A stretch of 64,000 nucleotides of DNA, from the NCBI RefSeq assembly GCF_023953935.1, contig NZ_JAMLIW010000001.1, positions 496,001 through 560,000 on the forward strand, given 5' to 3'. This DNA comes from Thermomonas sp. GTDB taxonomy: Bacteria; Pseudomonadota; Gammaproteobacteria; Xanthomonadales; Xanthomonadaceae. The notes beneath the pieces are model-generated. The model saw only the letters and a program-made list of their open reading frames with translations, was not told the origin of the DNA and made no database searches. The translations under genes and the position numbers were made by a program. Every line of letters begins with the position of its first letter. Position 1 is the stretch's first letter. Shown one piece after another: positions 30,317 through 40,285 of the stretch.

Positions 30317-30349
30317 CCCTGCAACGGTTTCAGCCATTGCGGGGTTTTT
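30317..30349 (+). terminator. Intrinsic terminator of tRNA-Phe
   Basis: CCCTGCAA (30317-30324) pairs with TTGCGGGG (30337-30344) through eight pairs including one G-T, followed by five T residues. It starts 15 bases after the tRNA. Confidence 0.85.
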
Positions 30350-30592
30350 GTTCACGGGTCGTGCGCTGGGCAGTAGGCAATGGATCTCCGCCCGGCCCTT
30401 GCATATCGAAATACCCGCAGCACTCCGGGGTTGCCGGTGGCGAAGCCGGACCACCGTGGTCGCGCCGAGCATTATTTCATTGGTGCCGTTGCGCGAGTTG
30501 GCACGGCCGTGATCCTGCCGCTGTCATCGGGTTACTCCGTCCTGGCATCGCGAGGGCTAGAATCACGGGTCTCACTCCCGTTGATGCTGCCC

Positions 30593-31795
30593 ATGTCGCT
30601 CTCGCCTCTGACCCAACGCTACGCCGACACCCTGGACGAAATCCGCGCCGCCGGCCTGTTCAAGTCCGAACGCATCATCACCAGCCCGCAGTCGGCCGAA
30701 ATTACCCTGGCCGATGGCCGCAAGGTACTGAATTTCTGCGCCAACAATTATCTGGGCCTGGCCGATCATCCCGACATCATCGCCGCCGCCAAGACCGCGC
30801 TGGACAGCCATGGCTTCGGCATGGCCTCGGTTCGCTTCATCTGCGGCACGCAGGATTTGCACAAGCAGCTGGAACGCACGATTGCGGACTTCTTCGGCAA
30901 GGACGACACCATTCTCTACGCCGCCTGCTTCGATGCCAACGGTGGCCTGTTCGAGCCACTGCTGGACGAGAACGACGCGATCATCAGCGATGTGCTCAAC
31001 CACGCCTCGATCATCGACGGCGTGCGCCTGTGCAAGGCGCGTCGCTATCGCTACGCCAACTGCGACATGGCCGATCTGGAAGCCCAACTGAAACAAGCCA
31101 AGGCCGACGGCGCGCGCACCATCCTGATCACCACCGACGGCGTGTTTTCGATGGATGGGTTCATCGCGCCGCTGGATCACATCACCGCGCTGGCGGAGCA
31201 ATACGGCGCGCTGGTGCATATCGACGAATGCCACGCCACCGGCTTCCTCGGCGCGACGGGGCGTGGCAGCGCCGAAGTGAAGGGCGTGCTGGATCGGATC
31301 GACATCATCACCGGCACCTTGGGCAAGGCGATGGGTGGCGCACTCGGCGGCTTCACCACCGCGAAGAAAGAAGTCATTGAACTGCTGCGCCAGCGCTCGC
31401 GCCCATACCTGTTTTCCAACTCGCTGCCGCCGCACGTGGCGGCTGCCGGCACCAAGGCCTTCGAGATGCTGTCAGCGGCCGGCGAGTTGCGCGAGCGCCT
31501 GCGCGAGAACACCACCCACTTCCGCGCGCGCATGACCGCCGCCGGTTTCGACATCAAGCCCGGCGTGCACCCGATCTGCCCGGTGATGCTGTACGACGCG
31601 CCGCTGGCACAACGTTTCGCGGAACGCCTGTTGGAAGAAGGCATCTACGCGATCGGGTTCTTCTTCCCGGTGGTGGCCAAGGGTCAGGCGCGCATCCGTT
31701 GCCAGATGAGCGCGGCACACACCCGCGAGCAGCTCGACCGGGCCATCGATGCCTTCATCCGCATCGGCCACGAACTGGGCGTGCTCAAGCACTGA
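30593..31795 (+). CDS. kbl: Glycine C-acetyltransferase (2-amino-3-ketobutyrate CoA ligase)
   Basis: PLP enzyme that converts 2-amino-3-ketobutyrate and CoA to glycine and acetyl-CoA in threonine breakdown. The 400-residue protein has [68 protein letters not shown] and the PLP lysine (K245) in [13 protein letters not shown], all close to E. coli Kbl. The start at 30593 matches the family N-terminus. A TAGAAT box at 30558 could be its -10. The usual partner tdh is not adjacent. Confidence 0.96.
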   Translation: MSLSPLTQRYADTLDEIRAAGLFKSERIITSPQSAEITLADGRKVLNFCANNYLGLADHPDIIAAAKTALDSHGFGMASVRFICGTQDLHKQLERTIADFFGKDDTILYAACFDANGGLFEPLLDENDAIISDVLNHASIIDGVRLCKARRYRYANCDMADLEAQLKQAKADGARTILITTDGVFSMDGFIAPLDHITALAEQYGALVHIDECHATGFLGATGRGSAEVKGVLDRIDIITGTLGKAMGGALGGFTTAKKEVIELLRQRSRPYLFSNSLPPHVAAAGTKAFEMLSAAGELRERLRENTTHFRARMTAAGFDIKPGVHPICPVMLYDAPLAQRFAERLLEEGIYAIGFFFPVVAKGQARIRCQMSAAHTREQLDRAIDAFIRIGHELGVLKH

Positions 31796-31851
31796 GCGCC
31801 GCGACAAGCGCCTCGTCGGACCGAGGCAGTCCAAGCGGCTTCGTCGAGGCC

Positions 31852-32346
31852 CTACTTGCCTTCCGGCGCAGGCGCGGCCTCCGGGGCCGGGCTGGAAGCG
31901 TCTCGGCGCCCGACCACGCGCACGCCGCGCGCCTTCATCCAGGCGTCGAACTCATCGGCGGTCATGCGCTTGCCGCCCTGGGTCATGTTGAAACGCCACG
32001 GCCGATTGTCGTAGGCGGTTTCCGGCTTGTAGGCCGCGGGATCCACGGCATTGGCCGCAGGCGCAGCGGCGGGCGTGATCGAGGCCACCGCACGGCAGCC
32101 GTCGAGGCGGATCCGCGTGAGCACGCTGTCCACCGACAGGGCCTCATCGAACGACTGGGCCAGAACGCCGCTCGCGCCGCCCAGCTGCGTCACCGTCGGC
32201 GTCAACTCTGCCGCCAGCGGGGACGTCCACGCGGTCTGGACCGTGACCGTCGAAGCATCAACCTGACAAGTCGAACCGTTTGCCCACGTAATGGCCGGCA
32301 GCGCCAGCAGTGCCACCGCGCAAACCATTCCTCGCATCCCCAGCAT
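31852..32346 (-). CDS. Exported protein of unknown function
   Basis: A 164-residue protein. The ATG at 32346 has GGGAGG six bases upstream. The first 22 residues (MLGMRGMVCAVALLALPAITWA) form a signal peptide. The mature part has two cysteines (STCQVDAS and LDGCRAV) that could form a disulfide. The C-terminal segment AYDNRPWRFNMTQGGKRM followed by TADEFDAWMKARGVRVV looks like a conserved module seen in other Xanthomonadales secreted proteins; I do not recall a named domain. The tail is alanine-proline rich. It ends facing kbl. Confidence 0.8.
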   Translation of the reverse strand: MLGMRGMVCAVALLALPAITWANGSTCQVDASTVTVQTAWTSPLAAELTPTVTQLGGASGVLAQSFDEALSVDSVLTRIRLDGCRAVASITPAAAPAANAVDPAAYKPETAYDNRPWRFNMTQGGKRMTADEFDAWMKARGVRVVGRRDASSPAPEAAPAPEGK

Positions 32347-32455
32347 CACGATCCTCCCGACGTTCGAAACAGTGTATGGATGCCGCCGTTGCACTGCAAC
32401 ACGCTCACGCAGAACCTGCGCAGTGCGCAACCCGCCATCCCGACCTTGAAAGAAC

Positions 32456-32487
32456 GAAGCCCGGCACGGGGCCGGGCTTCGTTTGAT
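32456..32487 (-). terminator. Intrinsic terminator of ompA
   Basis: The arms 32456-32465 and 32471-32480 (GAAGCCCGGC and its exact complement) form a 10-bp stem with a five-base loop. Read leftward, it lies 26 bases after the ompA stop and is followed by GTTCTTTC. Confidence 0.75.
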
Positions 32488-32506
32488 GCAACATGAACGC
32501 CCGGAC

Positions 32507-33592
32507 TTACTGGGTGTTCAGCTCGGTGCGACGGTTGGTCTCGCTCTTGCAGGCCGGGAAGGTCTGCGGGGTCTGCTCCAGCGGACGGCTCTCGCCGTAG
32601 CCGATCGGACCGGCCAGACGCGACGCGTCAACGCCATTGCTGGTCAGGTAGTCGTACACGGCCTTGGCGCGCTTCTCGGACAGCGTCTGGTTGTACGTGT
32701 CCTTGCCGCACAGGTCGGTGTGACCGGCGACTTCAACCTTCAGGTCGGGGTAACGCTTCAGGATCTCGGCGGCCTCGTTCAGGATCGCGATCGCGTCCGG
32801 ACGCAGGGTGGCCTTGTCGAAATCGAAGTTCACGCCCTTCAGGTCGATCGACACCGGCACCGGGCAACCGTCCGGACCGATGGTCTGACCAGGCTGCGAG
32901 CCCGGGCACTTGTCGTTGCAGTTATTGACGCCGTCGCCATCATCGTCCAGATCGGCGCAGGTGGTCTGCGGCTGCGGGGCCTGCACGACCGGCGGGGCCG
33001 GATCCGGACCGAGGGCGATGGTCATGCCGACCGAGGCCAGGATGTCGGTGAAAGCCGTTTCCTGGAAGGCGAACCCACCCTGATGATCATCGAAATCGAT
33101 GCGGGTGCCCAACTCGGTGCGCATATCGACGCGACCGAAATCGAACTGCAGACCCGCGGCAAGATTGATGGCCGCATTCGAATCGCGGTGGCGCAGGGTG
33201 ACGTTCGGAGCCAGGTTGTTCACGTATTCCTGCTCGTGACGCTGCCAGCCGATGCCAGCCTTCAGGTACGGCCACCACTTGTCACCGTCATTGCGGAAGT
33301 GATAACGGGCGTCCAGCGCCACGCCGTACTGGCTCCACCAGCGATCGGTGTGCTTGGTGTAATCCGGGTTCTGATAGTTCAGCTCACCGTCCAGAGACAG
33401 ACGCGGCGTGATGAACTTGCCGAAGCCAAGCGTAAGGAACGGAGGGTCAATGGTTCCGCGGTCACTGTCCTGGATATTGACACCCACCGAACCGCTGACA
33501 TACCAGCGATCGTCATACTCCTGAGCAGAGGCAGCCTGCGCCACCATGCCCAAGCCAACCACGAGGGCGGCACAGAGGAGTTTCTTGTTCAT
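32507..33592 (-). CDS. ompA: OmpA family outer membrane protein
   Basis: A 361-residue outer membrane protein. The signal peptide MNKKLLCAALVVGLGMVAQA ends near SAQE. An eight-strand barrel domain follows (WYVSGSVGVNIQD to ASVGMTIAL), then a proline-rich hinge, a thrombospondin-3-type calcium motif (DLDDDGDGVNNCNDKCPGS), and the OmpA peptidoglycan-binding domain (NFDFDKATLRPDAIAILNEA, VEVAGHTDLCGKDTYNQTLSEKRAKAV). It links the outer membrane to the cell wall. The start at 33592 is preceded by AAGGAG. It has its own strong terminator and is probably monocistronic. Confidence 0.95.
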   Translation of the reverse strand: MNKKLLCAALVVGLGMVAQAASAQEYDDRWYVSGSVGVNIQDSDRGTIDPPFLTLGFGKFITPRLSLDGELNYQNPDYTKHTDRWWSQYGVALDARYHFRNDGDKWWPYLKAGIGWQRHEQEYVNNLAPNVTLRHRDSNAAINLAAGLQFDFGRVDMRTELGTRIDFDDHQGGFAFQETAFTDILASVGMTIALGPDPAPPVVQAPQPQTTCADLDDDGDGVNNCNDKCPGSQPGQTIGPDGCPVPVSIDLKGVNFDFDKATLRPDAIAILNEAAEILKRYPDLKVEVAGHTDLCGKDTYNQTLSEKRAKAVYDYLTSNGVDASRLAGPIGYGESRPLEQTPQTFPACKSETNRRTELNTQ

Positions 33593-34333
33593 GCTTTCAG
33601 CTCCTTGGAAATCAGATTGAAGAAACCGCGACACAAAAATGATGCCCCAAACGGCAGGACCACATGCAGACTCGCGCATGCGGCGACCGTGCACGGGTTA
33701 ACACTAACATAACAGTTGATCGCTTGCCAAGCATTCTTTTCACCAATTTCTGCCCCGCGGCTTGGCGCTGCCGGTGGCTGGATTGGCGGGGCTTCATGGC
33801 CGCGCCCGCGCGGCTGCCCATCCGTGTCACCACCGGCTGCGCAGCGCGACCTGCACAATACCGCTTGCTCTTCACCGACCTGAAGGGCTTCGGCCGAGCG
33901 CCCTGCCCTCCGCCGGCGGTTTCCGTGTCCGACGTCTGCTGGAGATGCCGCTGCCTCAACCATCGAACCTCGTGCGCCGGGTGCCTTCCTGTAGCTGCAA
34001 GAGACCTGGAACTGAGCAAAAACTCGACACGAATCAGCGGCTTCCACTTTTTCTGTTCAGCCAGCGTTCGAAAAACCGCTGCTACCTTGCGCGCACTTCC
34101 GCCCTGATCGGTTCGCGATCCCCCTGCGCAGGAAGTCCATCCAACGGCCTCGCCGCCCCCGCGAGGCCACCCGGGCAAAGGGTGCCGCAGAGCCCCGCCC
34201 GTCGCGCACAGCCTGTGCGCAAAGAGCTTCCGGCCCTGTTCGGCCGAACTCTCCAATTCGCCAGGCCACGACTTCGCCTTCCCACCCTGATCCGGCTGGG
34301 CGCGTCGTGCCGCAACGGAGCAAGGAGTCCGAC
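33593..34333. other. Long intergenic region upstream of ompA, no gene recognised
   Basis: These 741 bases between divergent ompA and the SleB-like gene contain only shadow-like open frames on both strands. The segment next to ompA (about 33700-33760) is locally AT-rich, with TTAACACTAACATAACAG, and probably holds the ompA promoter and leader. I found no tRNA, 6S, tmRNA, RNase P or SRP RNA signature in the rest. Confidence 0.5.
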
Positions 34334-34792
34334 ATGAAATTGGCGTGGATCCTCTGGCTGACACACGTCCTGCCGCAACCAGCCGCCGATTCGCTGTGCC
34401 TGTCGACCACGGTCTATCTGGAAGCGCGCGACCAGTCCGCGCTGGGCCAGCAGGCGGTCGCCGAGGTGGCTCTGCGCCGCCGCGACAGTGGCCTGTGGGG
34501 CGACAATCTGTGTGCGGTCGTCACTGCGCGCAAGCAGTTTGCGCCAACCATCGTCTCGCCCAGGACCCGCCTGTCCAACATCGGTGCCTGGGAGGATGCC
34601 GTTGCAGTCTCGCTGGCATCGGAACGCAATTGGGCGCTTCCGGTGGGCCAGCGCAAGCTGGTCGTGCCCGGTGCCAGCCACTTCAAGGTGACCCATGTGG
34701 TCAGCGCAAGCTGGGGCAATGCCCGGGAAGTCGCCACCATCGGCGATCACACTTTCTATCGGGTGCCGGGCCTGCTGCGACAGCGCGGCTGA
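34334..34792 (+). CDS. SleB/CwlJ-like cell wall hydrolase
   Basis: A 152-residue protein of the Hydrolase_2 (SleB C-terminal) family. CLSTTVYLEARDQSALGQQAVAEVALRR holds the family's catalytic glutamate region, and VPGASHF with IGDHTFYRV forms the second half of the fold. The N-terminus (MKLAWILWLTHVLPQPAADS) may be an export signal, though a weak one. AAGGAG precedes the ATG. In non-sporeforming Gram-negatives such proteins act on peptidoglycan, probably as lytic transglycosylases or amidases. The GST gene follows after 73 bases. Confidence 0.8.
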   Translation: MKLAWILWLTHVLPQPAADSLCLSTTVYLEARDQSALGQQAVAEVALRRRDSGLWGDNLCAVVTARKQFAPTIVSPRTRLSNIGAWEDAVAVSLASERNWALPVGQRKLVVPGASHFKVTHVVSASWGNAREVATIGDHTFYRVPGLLRQRG

Positions 34793-34865
34793 GTCGCCGC
34801 CGCGCCATCATCTTTCCTTCATCGGTCGTATCCGATAGTGGCCGCCGTCCCCACGGAGGCTACTC

Positions 34866-35477
34866 ATGAAGCTTTACACCTCACCCGGAGCCTGCTCCCT
34901 TGCCGACCACATCACCTTGGAGTGGATTGGCCAGCCCTACGAGTACCAGATCGTCAAGGGCGAGCAGCGCAAGGCCCCGGAGTTCCTCAAGCTCAACCCG
35001 GCCGGTGCGGTCCCGGCATTGCAGGTCGGCGATTGGGTGCTGACCCAGAACACCGCGATCCTGCATTACCTGATGGACAGGTATCCGGACTGCGGGTTGC
35101 TGGGCGATGGCACGCCGGAAGGCCGCGCCGAGGTCAACCGCTGGCTGGGCGTGGTCAACTCCGATGTGCATCCGGCATTCAAGCCGCTGTTCGGCGCTAC
35201 GGCCTACCTCGAAGACGCGGGCGCGATCAAGAAGAGCCATGACAACGCGCACAAGCTGCTGCGCACGCATTTCGAGCGTGTTGACGCCCAGCTCGCCGGC
35301 AAGGACTGGGTGACCGGCAGCCGCTCGATCGCCGATCCGTATTGGTTCGTCGTCACCCAGTGGGCCAAGAAGATCGGGGTCGACCTGTCCGGCTTGGACA
35401 ACCTTGCCCGCTTCGATGCGCACATGACCGCCGATCCCGGCGTACAGAAGGCGATGAAGGACGAAGGTCTGATCTGA
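34866..35477 (+). CDS. Beta-class glutathione S-transferase
   Basis: A 203-residue cytosolic enzyme conjugating or reducing substrates with glutathione. It begins MKLYTSPGACSLADHITLEW. The cysteine at position 10 in PGACSLA is the active-site residue of bacterial beta-class GSTs (compare MKLFYKPGACSLA in E. coli). The thioredoxin-like N-domain contains NPAGAVPAL with the cis-proline, and the helical C-domain follows (WLGVVNSDVHPAFKPLF). Length is standard. A terminator lies 27 bases after the stop. Confidence 0.93.
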   Translation: MKLYTSPGACSLADHITLEWIGQPYEYQIVKGEQRKAPEFLKLNPAGAVPALQVGDWVLTQNTAILHYLMDRYPDCGLLGDGTPEGRAEVNRWLGVVNSDVHPAFKPLFGATAYLEDAGAIKKSHDNAHKLLRTHFERVDAQLAGKDWVTGSRSIADPYWFVVTQWAKKIGVDLSGLDNLARFDAHMTADPGVQKAMKDEGLI

Positions 35478-35503
35478 GCCGCCCGCCAATGGCAACGGGA
35501 CGA

Positions 35504-35525
35504 AGCCGCGCTCTGCGCGGCTTTT
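35504..35525 (+). terminator. Intrinsic terminator of the GST gene
   Basis: GCCGCGC (35505-35511), loop TCT and GCGCGGC (35515-35521) are followed by four T residues. Confidence 0.8.
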
Positions 35526-35532
35526 CCTTGGC

Positions 35533-35985
35533 TCACTCCATGTGCCAGTGGCGCTGCATCAGCAGGAAGGCGAATGAGGCCGACCACGCCACCAGCACGA
35601 GGCCGGTCAACGCTTCCACGCTGGCGAGAATGCGGATCGCGCCGATCGGAACCAGGGTATCGAAGCCCAGCGAGGTATACGCCAGGCTCGACAGGAACAG
35701 GGCCCCGTGCCACTGGAGTTGGCTGATCCCGGCCACCGCGCCGGTCCCCGGTGTTTGCAACAGCCCCCACCAGGTGGTGCCGAAGATGACGATCTGGGTC
35801 ATGTGCAGCAACATGATGCCGAAGATCGCCAGCAAGACCTGCACTGGCTGACGCCTGCTGTGGGAAATGTGGACATGGACGTAGCGTCCCATCCGATACA
35901 GGCCCTCGTAGTGCAACAGCGCACTCAGGCCGGTGGCCAGCAAGGTGCCGACGACGACCAGCAGGGTGCCGCCCCAAGCGCCCAT
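35533..35985 (-). CDS. Ion-channel-like (two-helix pore) membrane protein
   Basis: A 150-residue protein with helices at about 6-25, 48-72 and 119-144, and a re-entrant segment between the last two (WHGALFLSSLAYTSLGFDTL). The arrangement and the following EALTGLVLVAWSASFAFLL helix match small Ion_trans_2 proteins, whose pore normally reads TTLGYGD. Here the filter is TSLGFDT, so potassium selectivity is doubtful. It begins five bases after prpC on the same strand and is probably the last gene of the prpB-prpC operon. A link to propionate metabolism is inferred only from position. Confidence 0.7.
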   Translation of the reverse strand: MGAWGGTLLVVVGTLLATGLSALLHYEGLYRMGRYVHVHISHSRRQPVQVLLAIFGIMLLHMTQIVIFGTTWWGLLQTPGTGAVAGISQLQWHGALFLSSLAYTSLGFDTLVPIGAIRILASVEALTGLVLVAWSASFAFLLMQRHWHME

Positions 35986-35990
35986 GGGCC

Positions 35991-37145
35991 TCAACGCTGC
36001 TCGATCGGCACGAACACGCGGTCTTCCGGCCCGGTGTAGTTGGCGCTGGGGCGGATGATCTTGCCGTCGATGCGCTGCTCGATGACGTGCGCGCTCCAGC
36101 CGCTGGTACGCGCCAGCACGAACAGAGGGGTGAACATCGCGGTCGGCACGCCCATCATGTGGTAGCTGACCGCGCTGAACCAGTCGAGGTTGGGGAACAT
36201 CTTCTTGATGTCCCACATCACCGATTCCAACCGCTCGGCGATGGCATACATCTTCATGTTGCCCTGCTCGGCCGACAGCTGGCGCGCGACCTCCTTGATC
36301 ACCTTGTTGCGCGGATCGGACACGGTATAGACCGGATGGCCGAAGCCGATCACCACTTCCTTGCGCTCCACGCGCGCCTTGATGTCGGCCTCGGCCTCGT
36401 CCGGAGTGTCGTAGCGCTTCTGGATTTCGAACGCGACCTCGTTGGCGCCACCGTGCTTGGGCCCGCGCAGCGCGCCGATGCCGCCGGCGATGCACGAATG
36501 CATGTCGCTGCCGGTGCCGGCGATGACGCGGCAGGTGAAGGTCGAGGCGTTGAATTCGTGTTCGGCGTAGAGAATGAGCGAAGTGTGCATTGCCCGCACC
36601 CACGACTCGGGCGGCGGTTCGCCATGCAGCAGGCGCAGAAAGTGCCCGCCGATGGAATCGTCATCGGTCTCGACGTCGATCACACGGCCGTTGTGGCTGT
36701 AGTGGTACCAGTACAGCAGCATCGAACCCAGCGAGGCCATCAGCTTGTCGGCGATGTCGCGCGCGCCGGGATGGTTGTGGTCGTCTTTCTCCGGCGACAC
36801 GCAGCCGAGCACCGACACGCCGGTACGCATCACGTCCATCGGATGGGCGGAAGGCGGCAGCTCTTCCAGCGCGGCCTTGACCGCCGCCGGGATGCCGCGC
36901 AGCGCCTTGAGCTTGGCCTTGTAGGCGCGCAGCTCAGCCTGGTTCGGCAGCTTGCCGTGCACCAGCAGATGCGCGATTTCCTCGAACTCGCAGGCGGTCG
37001 CCAGGTCCAGGATGTCGTAACCGCGGTAGTGCAGATCGTTGCCGGAACGGCCAACGGTGCACAGCGCGGTGTTGCCGGCGACGGTGCCGCTCAGGGCCAC
37101 GGATTTTTTCGGCTTGAAGCCGGGGTTGGACGTCGGTTCGCTCAT
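35991..37145 (-). CDS. prpC: 2-methylcitrate synthase
   Basis: Condenses propionyl-CoA with oxaloacetate in the methylcitrate cycle. The 384-residue protein is of the short citrate-synthase class. It shows [43 protein letters not shown] with the active-site histidine in [21 protein letters not shown] with the second histidine, and [13 protein letters not shown] with a third. The aspartate lies near [11 protein letters not shown]. Being next to prpB distinguishes it from housekeeping GltA. The start [10 protein letters not shown] at 37145 follows prpB by 28 bases. Confidence 0.94.
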   Translation of the reverse strand: MSEPTSNPGFKPKKSVALSGTVAGNTALCTVGRSGNDLHYRGYDILDLATACEFEEIAHLLVHGKLPNQAELRAYKAKLKALRGIPAAVKAALEELPPSAHPMDVMRTGVSVLGCVSPEKDDHNHPGARDIADKLMASLGSMLLYWYHYSHNGRVIDVETDDDSIGGHFLRLLHGEPPPESWVRAMHTSLILYAEHEFNASTFTCRVIAGTGSDMHSCIAGGIGALRGPKHGGANEVAFEIQKRYDTPDEAEADIKARVERKEVVIGFGHPVYTVSDPRNKVIKEVARQLSAEQGNMKMYAIAERLESVMWDIKKMFPNLDWFSAVSYHMMGVPTAMFTPLFVLARTSGWSAHVIEQRIDGKIIRPSANYTGPEDRVFVPIEQR

Positions 37146-37173
37146 GGATATCTCCGGTGATTCAGGCAAAGCT

Positions 37174-38058
37174 TCATTTCTTTTCCGCAAACAGCGCATC
37201 AAGCTTGTCTTCATAGGCGTGGTAGCCCAGGAAGTCGTACAGCTCGGCGCGCGTTTGCAGGCGGTCGATGATGTTCTTCTGGGTCCCCTCACGACGCACC
37301 GTTTCATAGAAGCCAAGCGCGGCCTTGTTCATCGCCCGATACGCGCCGCAGCAGTACAGGGCGATATCGACGCCGGCCTCGCGCAGCTCGTCAGTGGTGT
37401 AGAACGGCGTTGAGCCGAACTCGGTGAGATTGGCCAGGATTGGCACCTGCACTGCCGCCTTGAACTTGCGGTAGTCGTCCAGCGATGTCATCGCCTCCGG
37501 GAAGATCATGTCGGCACCGGCTTCGACGTAGGCCATCGCGCGCTCGATCGCGCTGTCAATGCCCTCCACCGCCGCAGCGTCGGTGCGCGCCATGATGACG
37601 AAACCGGGATCAAGCCGCGCATCGACCGCGGCTTTCACCCGATCGACCATCTCGCCTTTTGTCACCACTTCCTTGCCCGGCCGGTGTCCGCAGCGCTTCT
37701 GCCCGACCTGGTCTTCCATGTGCACGGCGGCCACGCCCACGCGCTCGAAGTTGCGGATGGTGCGACCGATGTTGAACGCCCCGCCCCAGCCGGTATCGAT
37801 ATCGACCAGCAAGGGCATGCCGGTGGCATCGACGATCCGGCGCGCGTCGGTGAGCACGTCTTCCATCGTGCTGATGCCAAGGTCGGGCATGCCCAGCGAA
37901 TTGGCGGCGACACCGCCGCCGGAGAGGTACAGCGCCCGATAGCCGACGCGCCTGGCCATCAGCCCGGCGTAGGCGGTGATCGCGCCCATGACTTGCAGCG
38001 GGGACTCTGCGGAAAGTGCGGCGCGAAAGCGCGCGCCGGCGGAGTTGCTATCGGCCAT
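37174..38058 (-). CDS. prpB: 2-methylisocitrate lyase
   Basis: Splits 2-methylisocitrate to pyruvate and succinate, the last step of the methylcitrate cycle. The 294-residue protein has the isocitrate lyase family signature [11 protein letters not shown] (family KKCGH), the metal-binding [11 protein letters not shown] and HMEDQVGQ, and [16 protein letters not shown] at its start. The start [11 protein letters not shown] at 38058 fits the family. acnD, prpF and prpR are not adjacent. The gene upstream in the same direction is unrelated, so the local operon is prpB-prpC plus the channel-like gene. Confidence 0.94.
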   Translation of the reverse strand: MADSNSAGARFRAALSAESPLQVMGAITAYAGLMARRVGYRALYLSGGGVAANSLGMPDLGISTMEDVLTDARRIVDATGMPLLVDIDTGWGGAFNIGRTIRNFERVGVAAVHMEDQVGQKRCGHRPGKEVVTKGEMVDRVKAAVDARLDPGFVIMARTDAAAVEGIDSAIERAMAYVEAGADMIFPEAMTSLDDYRKFKAAVQVPILANLTEFGSTPFYTTDELREAGVDIALYCCGAYRAMNKAALGFYETVRREGTQKNIIDRLQTRAELYDFLGYHAYEDKLDALFAEKK

Positions 38059-38381
38059 TTTGGCAACCGGGCTCGGCGAACAATGGAAGCTGTAGTTTAA
38101 GGCAACGCTGGAAATTAATCGTTGCCTGCCGGCCAAGGCTGGCGGGCCGCGGGTCGGTCACGCAATTGATTGATCGAAGGGGGCCCGGTCCGGGCATGCC
38201 CGTCCTGAGCTTGACGAAGGGTGCCGGACTCGCCAATGTCGAAAACATCCCTCCTGAACGTTTTCAGCATGGCCTCGGGCAAGGCCAAGCATCATCGCGT
38301 GCTCGCCTGCGTCTCCGTTCGGGTGGTCGATGGATCAACGTCTGCAAATCGCATGCGCGCCCTTGGCGACCGCCGCGCGAC
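38059..38381. other. Intergenic region upstream of prpB, no gene
   Basis: 323 bases without a credible gene. At 38198-38224 it carries GCCCGTCCTGAGCTTGACG followed by AAGGGTGCC, which resembles a short palindromic repeat (CCTGAGCTTGTCGAAGG type) dispersed in many proteobacterial genomes. The prpB promoter should lie near 38060-38130, but no strong boxes stand out. Confidence 0.4.
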
Positions 38382-39197
38382 TCAGCGCGTTGTTCCGGCA
38401 AACGCCTGCAAACGCTGCCGCAGCTGGATGTTGTTGGTGCTGTCGAGACCGCCCAGATTGGTATCCACGGTGGTGATCTGCAGGCGCAGCAGCGGCAGCA
38501 GGTTCGGGTCGGCCTGCAAGGCGTGCACCGCGGCCGCAGCGGCCTCAGGCGTAAGCTCGGGATCGCAGGGATAATCAAGATACCCGGCAAGGCTCGCATA
38601 ATCGCCATCCTTGCCGGTGTGATCGCCACAGGCGGTGGCCAGCGCGTCTTGCACCGGGATGTCCAGAAGCTTTCGGAATTCCAGGCGATATGGCGATCTG
38701 CGCGCATCGTCCACGAGCCATTCGTTGTTCGTGTCGGTATAGACATCCGCCGCCAGCTGGCGCAGCCCGGGGTCCCGGATCAGGCCGATGTTTCCGGTTG
38801 AGCCCAGCTCGTCCCAGGTCGTGCGATGGCGATTGTTGGTGACGTATTGGGTCGCGCGATAGGCCGCTGCCAGCAACGCCTCGTCACCCATTTCGCTCCG
38901 GCCGGACAAGGCCGCCTCGGCACGGCGGGCGTTGGCCAGCACCTGGCCGTAATACGCCACGCTCAACTCATACGCGAATGCTTCTGCGCGCAGGTCCGAC
39001 TTGAGACGATCGGTGAACACCTTCGATTCATTGTCGGCCGTGCGCGCCTCGTTCCAGTTCGAAGCCTGCACGCCGATGAAGACGCCGAGGATGACCACAA
39101 CGAGCTCGACGCCGACGGTGGTCCAGTCCTGGCGACGAAGATTGATGACGATTCGACGCAGCACGTCCAACAGCCTCCCCGCACGCGGCGGCACCAT
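38382..39197 (-). CDS. Membrane-anchored protein, DUF6090-like
   Basis: A 271-residue protein with one N-terminal helix, VGVELVVVILGVFIGVQASNWNEAR (about 28-52), followed by a mostly helical soluble domain. The helix ending QASNWNE is the hallmark of a widespread proteobacterial/Bacteroidetes family of unknown function, to which DUF6090 has been applied. Two cysteines (ATACGD and DYPCDP) may pair. It stands between prpB and mdh without clear operon partners. No function is assigned. Confidence 0.7.
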   Translation of the reverse strand: MVPPRAGRLLDVLRRIVINLRRQDWTTVGVELVVVILGVFIGVQASNWNEARTADNESKVFTDRLKSDLRAEAFAYELSVAYYGQVLANARRAEAALSGRSEMGDEALLAAAYRATQYVTNNRHRTTWDELGSTGNIGLIRDPGLRQLAADVYTDTNNEWLVDDARRSPYRLEFRKLLDIPVQDALATACGDHTGKDGDYASLAGYLDYPCDPELTPEAAAAAVHALQADPNLLPLLRLQITTVDTNLGGLDSTNNIQLRQRLQAFAGTTR

Positions 39198-39242
39198 GGT
39201 AGCCGTTTGCAGTCAATGTCGCGCAGGAGGGCGCCCCAGACC

Positions 39243-39272
39243 AGAAGGGCTGACGCGAGGCCAGCCCTTCTG
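39243..39272 (-). terminator. Hairpin after mdh
   Basis: AGAAGGGCTG (39243-39252) and CAGCCCTTCT (39262-39271) form a perfect 10-bp stem about 20 bases after the mdh stop. There is no T-run, so termination efficiency is uncertain. Confidence 0.55.
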
Positions 39273-39292
39273 AGGACATCGCCGGTGGTGGG

Positions 39293-40276
39293 TTACAGCA
39301 AATGCGCCACGCCGGCCCGCTCTTCCTCGAGTTCCGCAAGCGTCTTGTCCATCCGCTCGCGGCTGAAGTCGTCGATCGGCAGGCCCTCGACGCGGGTGTA
39401 CTCGCCGTTCTCGCAGGTGACGGGCACGCCGTAGATGATGTCCTTCGGGATGCCGTAGCTGCCGTCGGAGGGGATGCCCATCGTCACCCACTTGCCGCCG
39501 GTGCCCAGCGCCCAGTCACGCATGTGGCAGATCGCCGCATTGGCCGCCGAGGCCGCCGAGGACAGGCCGCGCGCTTCGATGATCGCCGCGCCGCGCTTGG
39601 CGACGGTCGGGATGAAGGTGCTGGCGTTCCAGTCGGCATCGCCAATCCTGTCAGCCAACGACGCGCCGCCCGCGGTGGCGAAGCGGTAATCCGGATACAT
39701 GGTGGTGCTATGGTTGCCCCACACCGTCAGTTTCTCGATGTCCGCCACCGCTACGCCGGCCTTGATCGCCAGCTGCGACAGCGAGCGGTTGTGGTCCAGA
39801 CGCAGCATCGCGGTGAAGTTCTTCGCCGGCAGGTCAGGCGCCGACTTCATCGTGATGTAGGCATTGGTGTTGGCCGGGTTGCCCACCACCAACACCTTGA
39901 CATTGCGGCTGGCCACCGCGTTGATCGCCTTGCCCTGCACGGTAAAGATCTTGGCGTTTTCCTGCAGCAGATCCTTGCGCTCCATGCCCGGGCCGCGCGG
40001 GCGGGCGCCGACCAGCAGCGCGTAATCGGCGTCCTTGAAGGCCATCATTGGATCATCGGTGCCGACCATGCCGGCCAGCAGCGGGAAGGCGCAATCCTCA
40101 AGCTCCATCATCACCCCGCGCAACGCGGCCTGGGCCTTGTCCAGCGGCAGCTCGAGCATCTGCAGGATGACCGGCTGGTCCTTGCCCAGCATTTCACCGG
40201 CAGCAATGCGGAACAGCAGGGCGTAGCCAATCTGGCCAGCGGCGCCGGTGACGGCAACTCGGACGGGATTTTTCAT
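39293..40276 (-). CDS. mdh: Malate dehydrogenase
   Basis: The 327-residue NAD-dependent TCA enzyme of the cytosolic-type (MDH type 2) family. It shows [20 protein letters not shown] for NAD binding, [25 protein letters not shown] with the substrate arginine, and [12 protein letters not shown] with the catalytic histidine. Length and sequence match the family found in Xanthomonads and Burkholderia. A heptamer array starts ten bases upstream, but a GGAGC ribosome site is kept just before the ATG. Confidence 0.97.
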   Translation of the reverse strand: MKNPVRVAVTGAAGQIGYALLFRIAAGEMLGKDQPVILQMLELPLDKAQAALRGVMMELEDCAFPLLAGMVGTDDPMMAFKDADYALLVGARPRGPGMERKDLLQENAKIFTVQGKAINAVASRNVKVLVVGNPANTNAYITMKSAPDLPAKNFTAMLRLDHNRSLSQLAIKAGVAVADIEKLTVWGNHSTTMYPDYRFATAGGASLADRIGDADWNASTFIPTVAKRGAAIIEARGLSSAASAANAAICHMRDWALGTGGKWVTMGIPSDGSYGIPKDIIYGVPVTCENGEYTRVEGLPIDDFSRERMDKTLAELEEERAGVAHLL

Positions 40277-40285
40277 GAAAGCTCC

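Noticed and set aside
33593-34333. Coding regions or a known structural RNA in the long ompA upstream gap
   Set aside because: Open frames on both strands have arginine/serine-rich shadow composition without ribosome sites. No tmRNA, RNase P, SRP or 6S signature was recognised.
38198-38224. Promoter or operator of prpB
   Set aside because: The sequence resembles a widely dispersed CCTGAGCTTGTCGAAGG-type repeat, not a regulator site.
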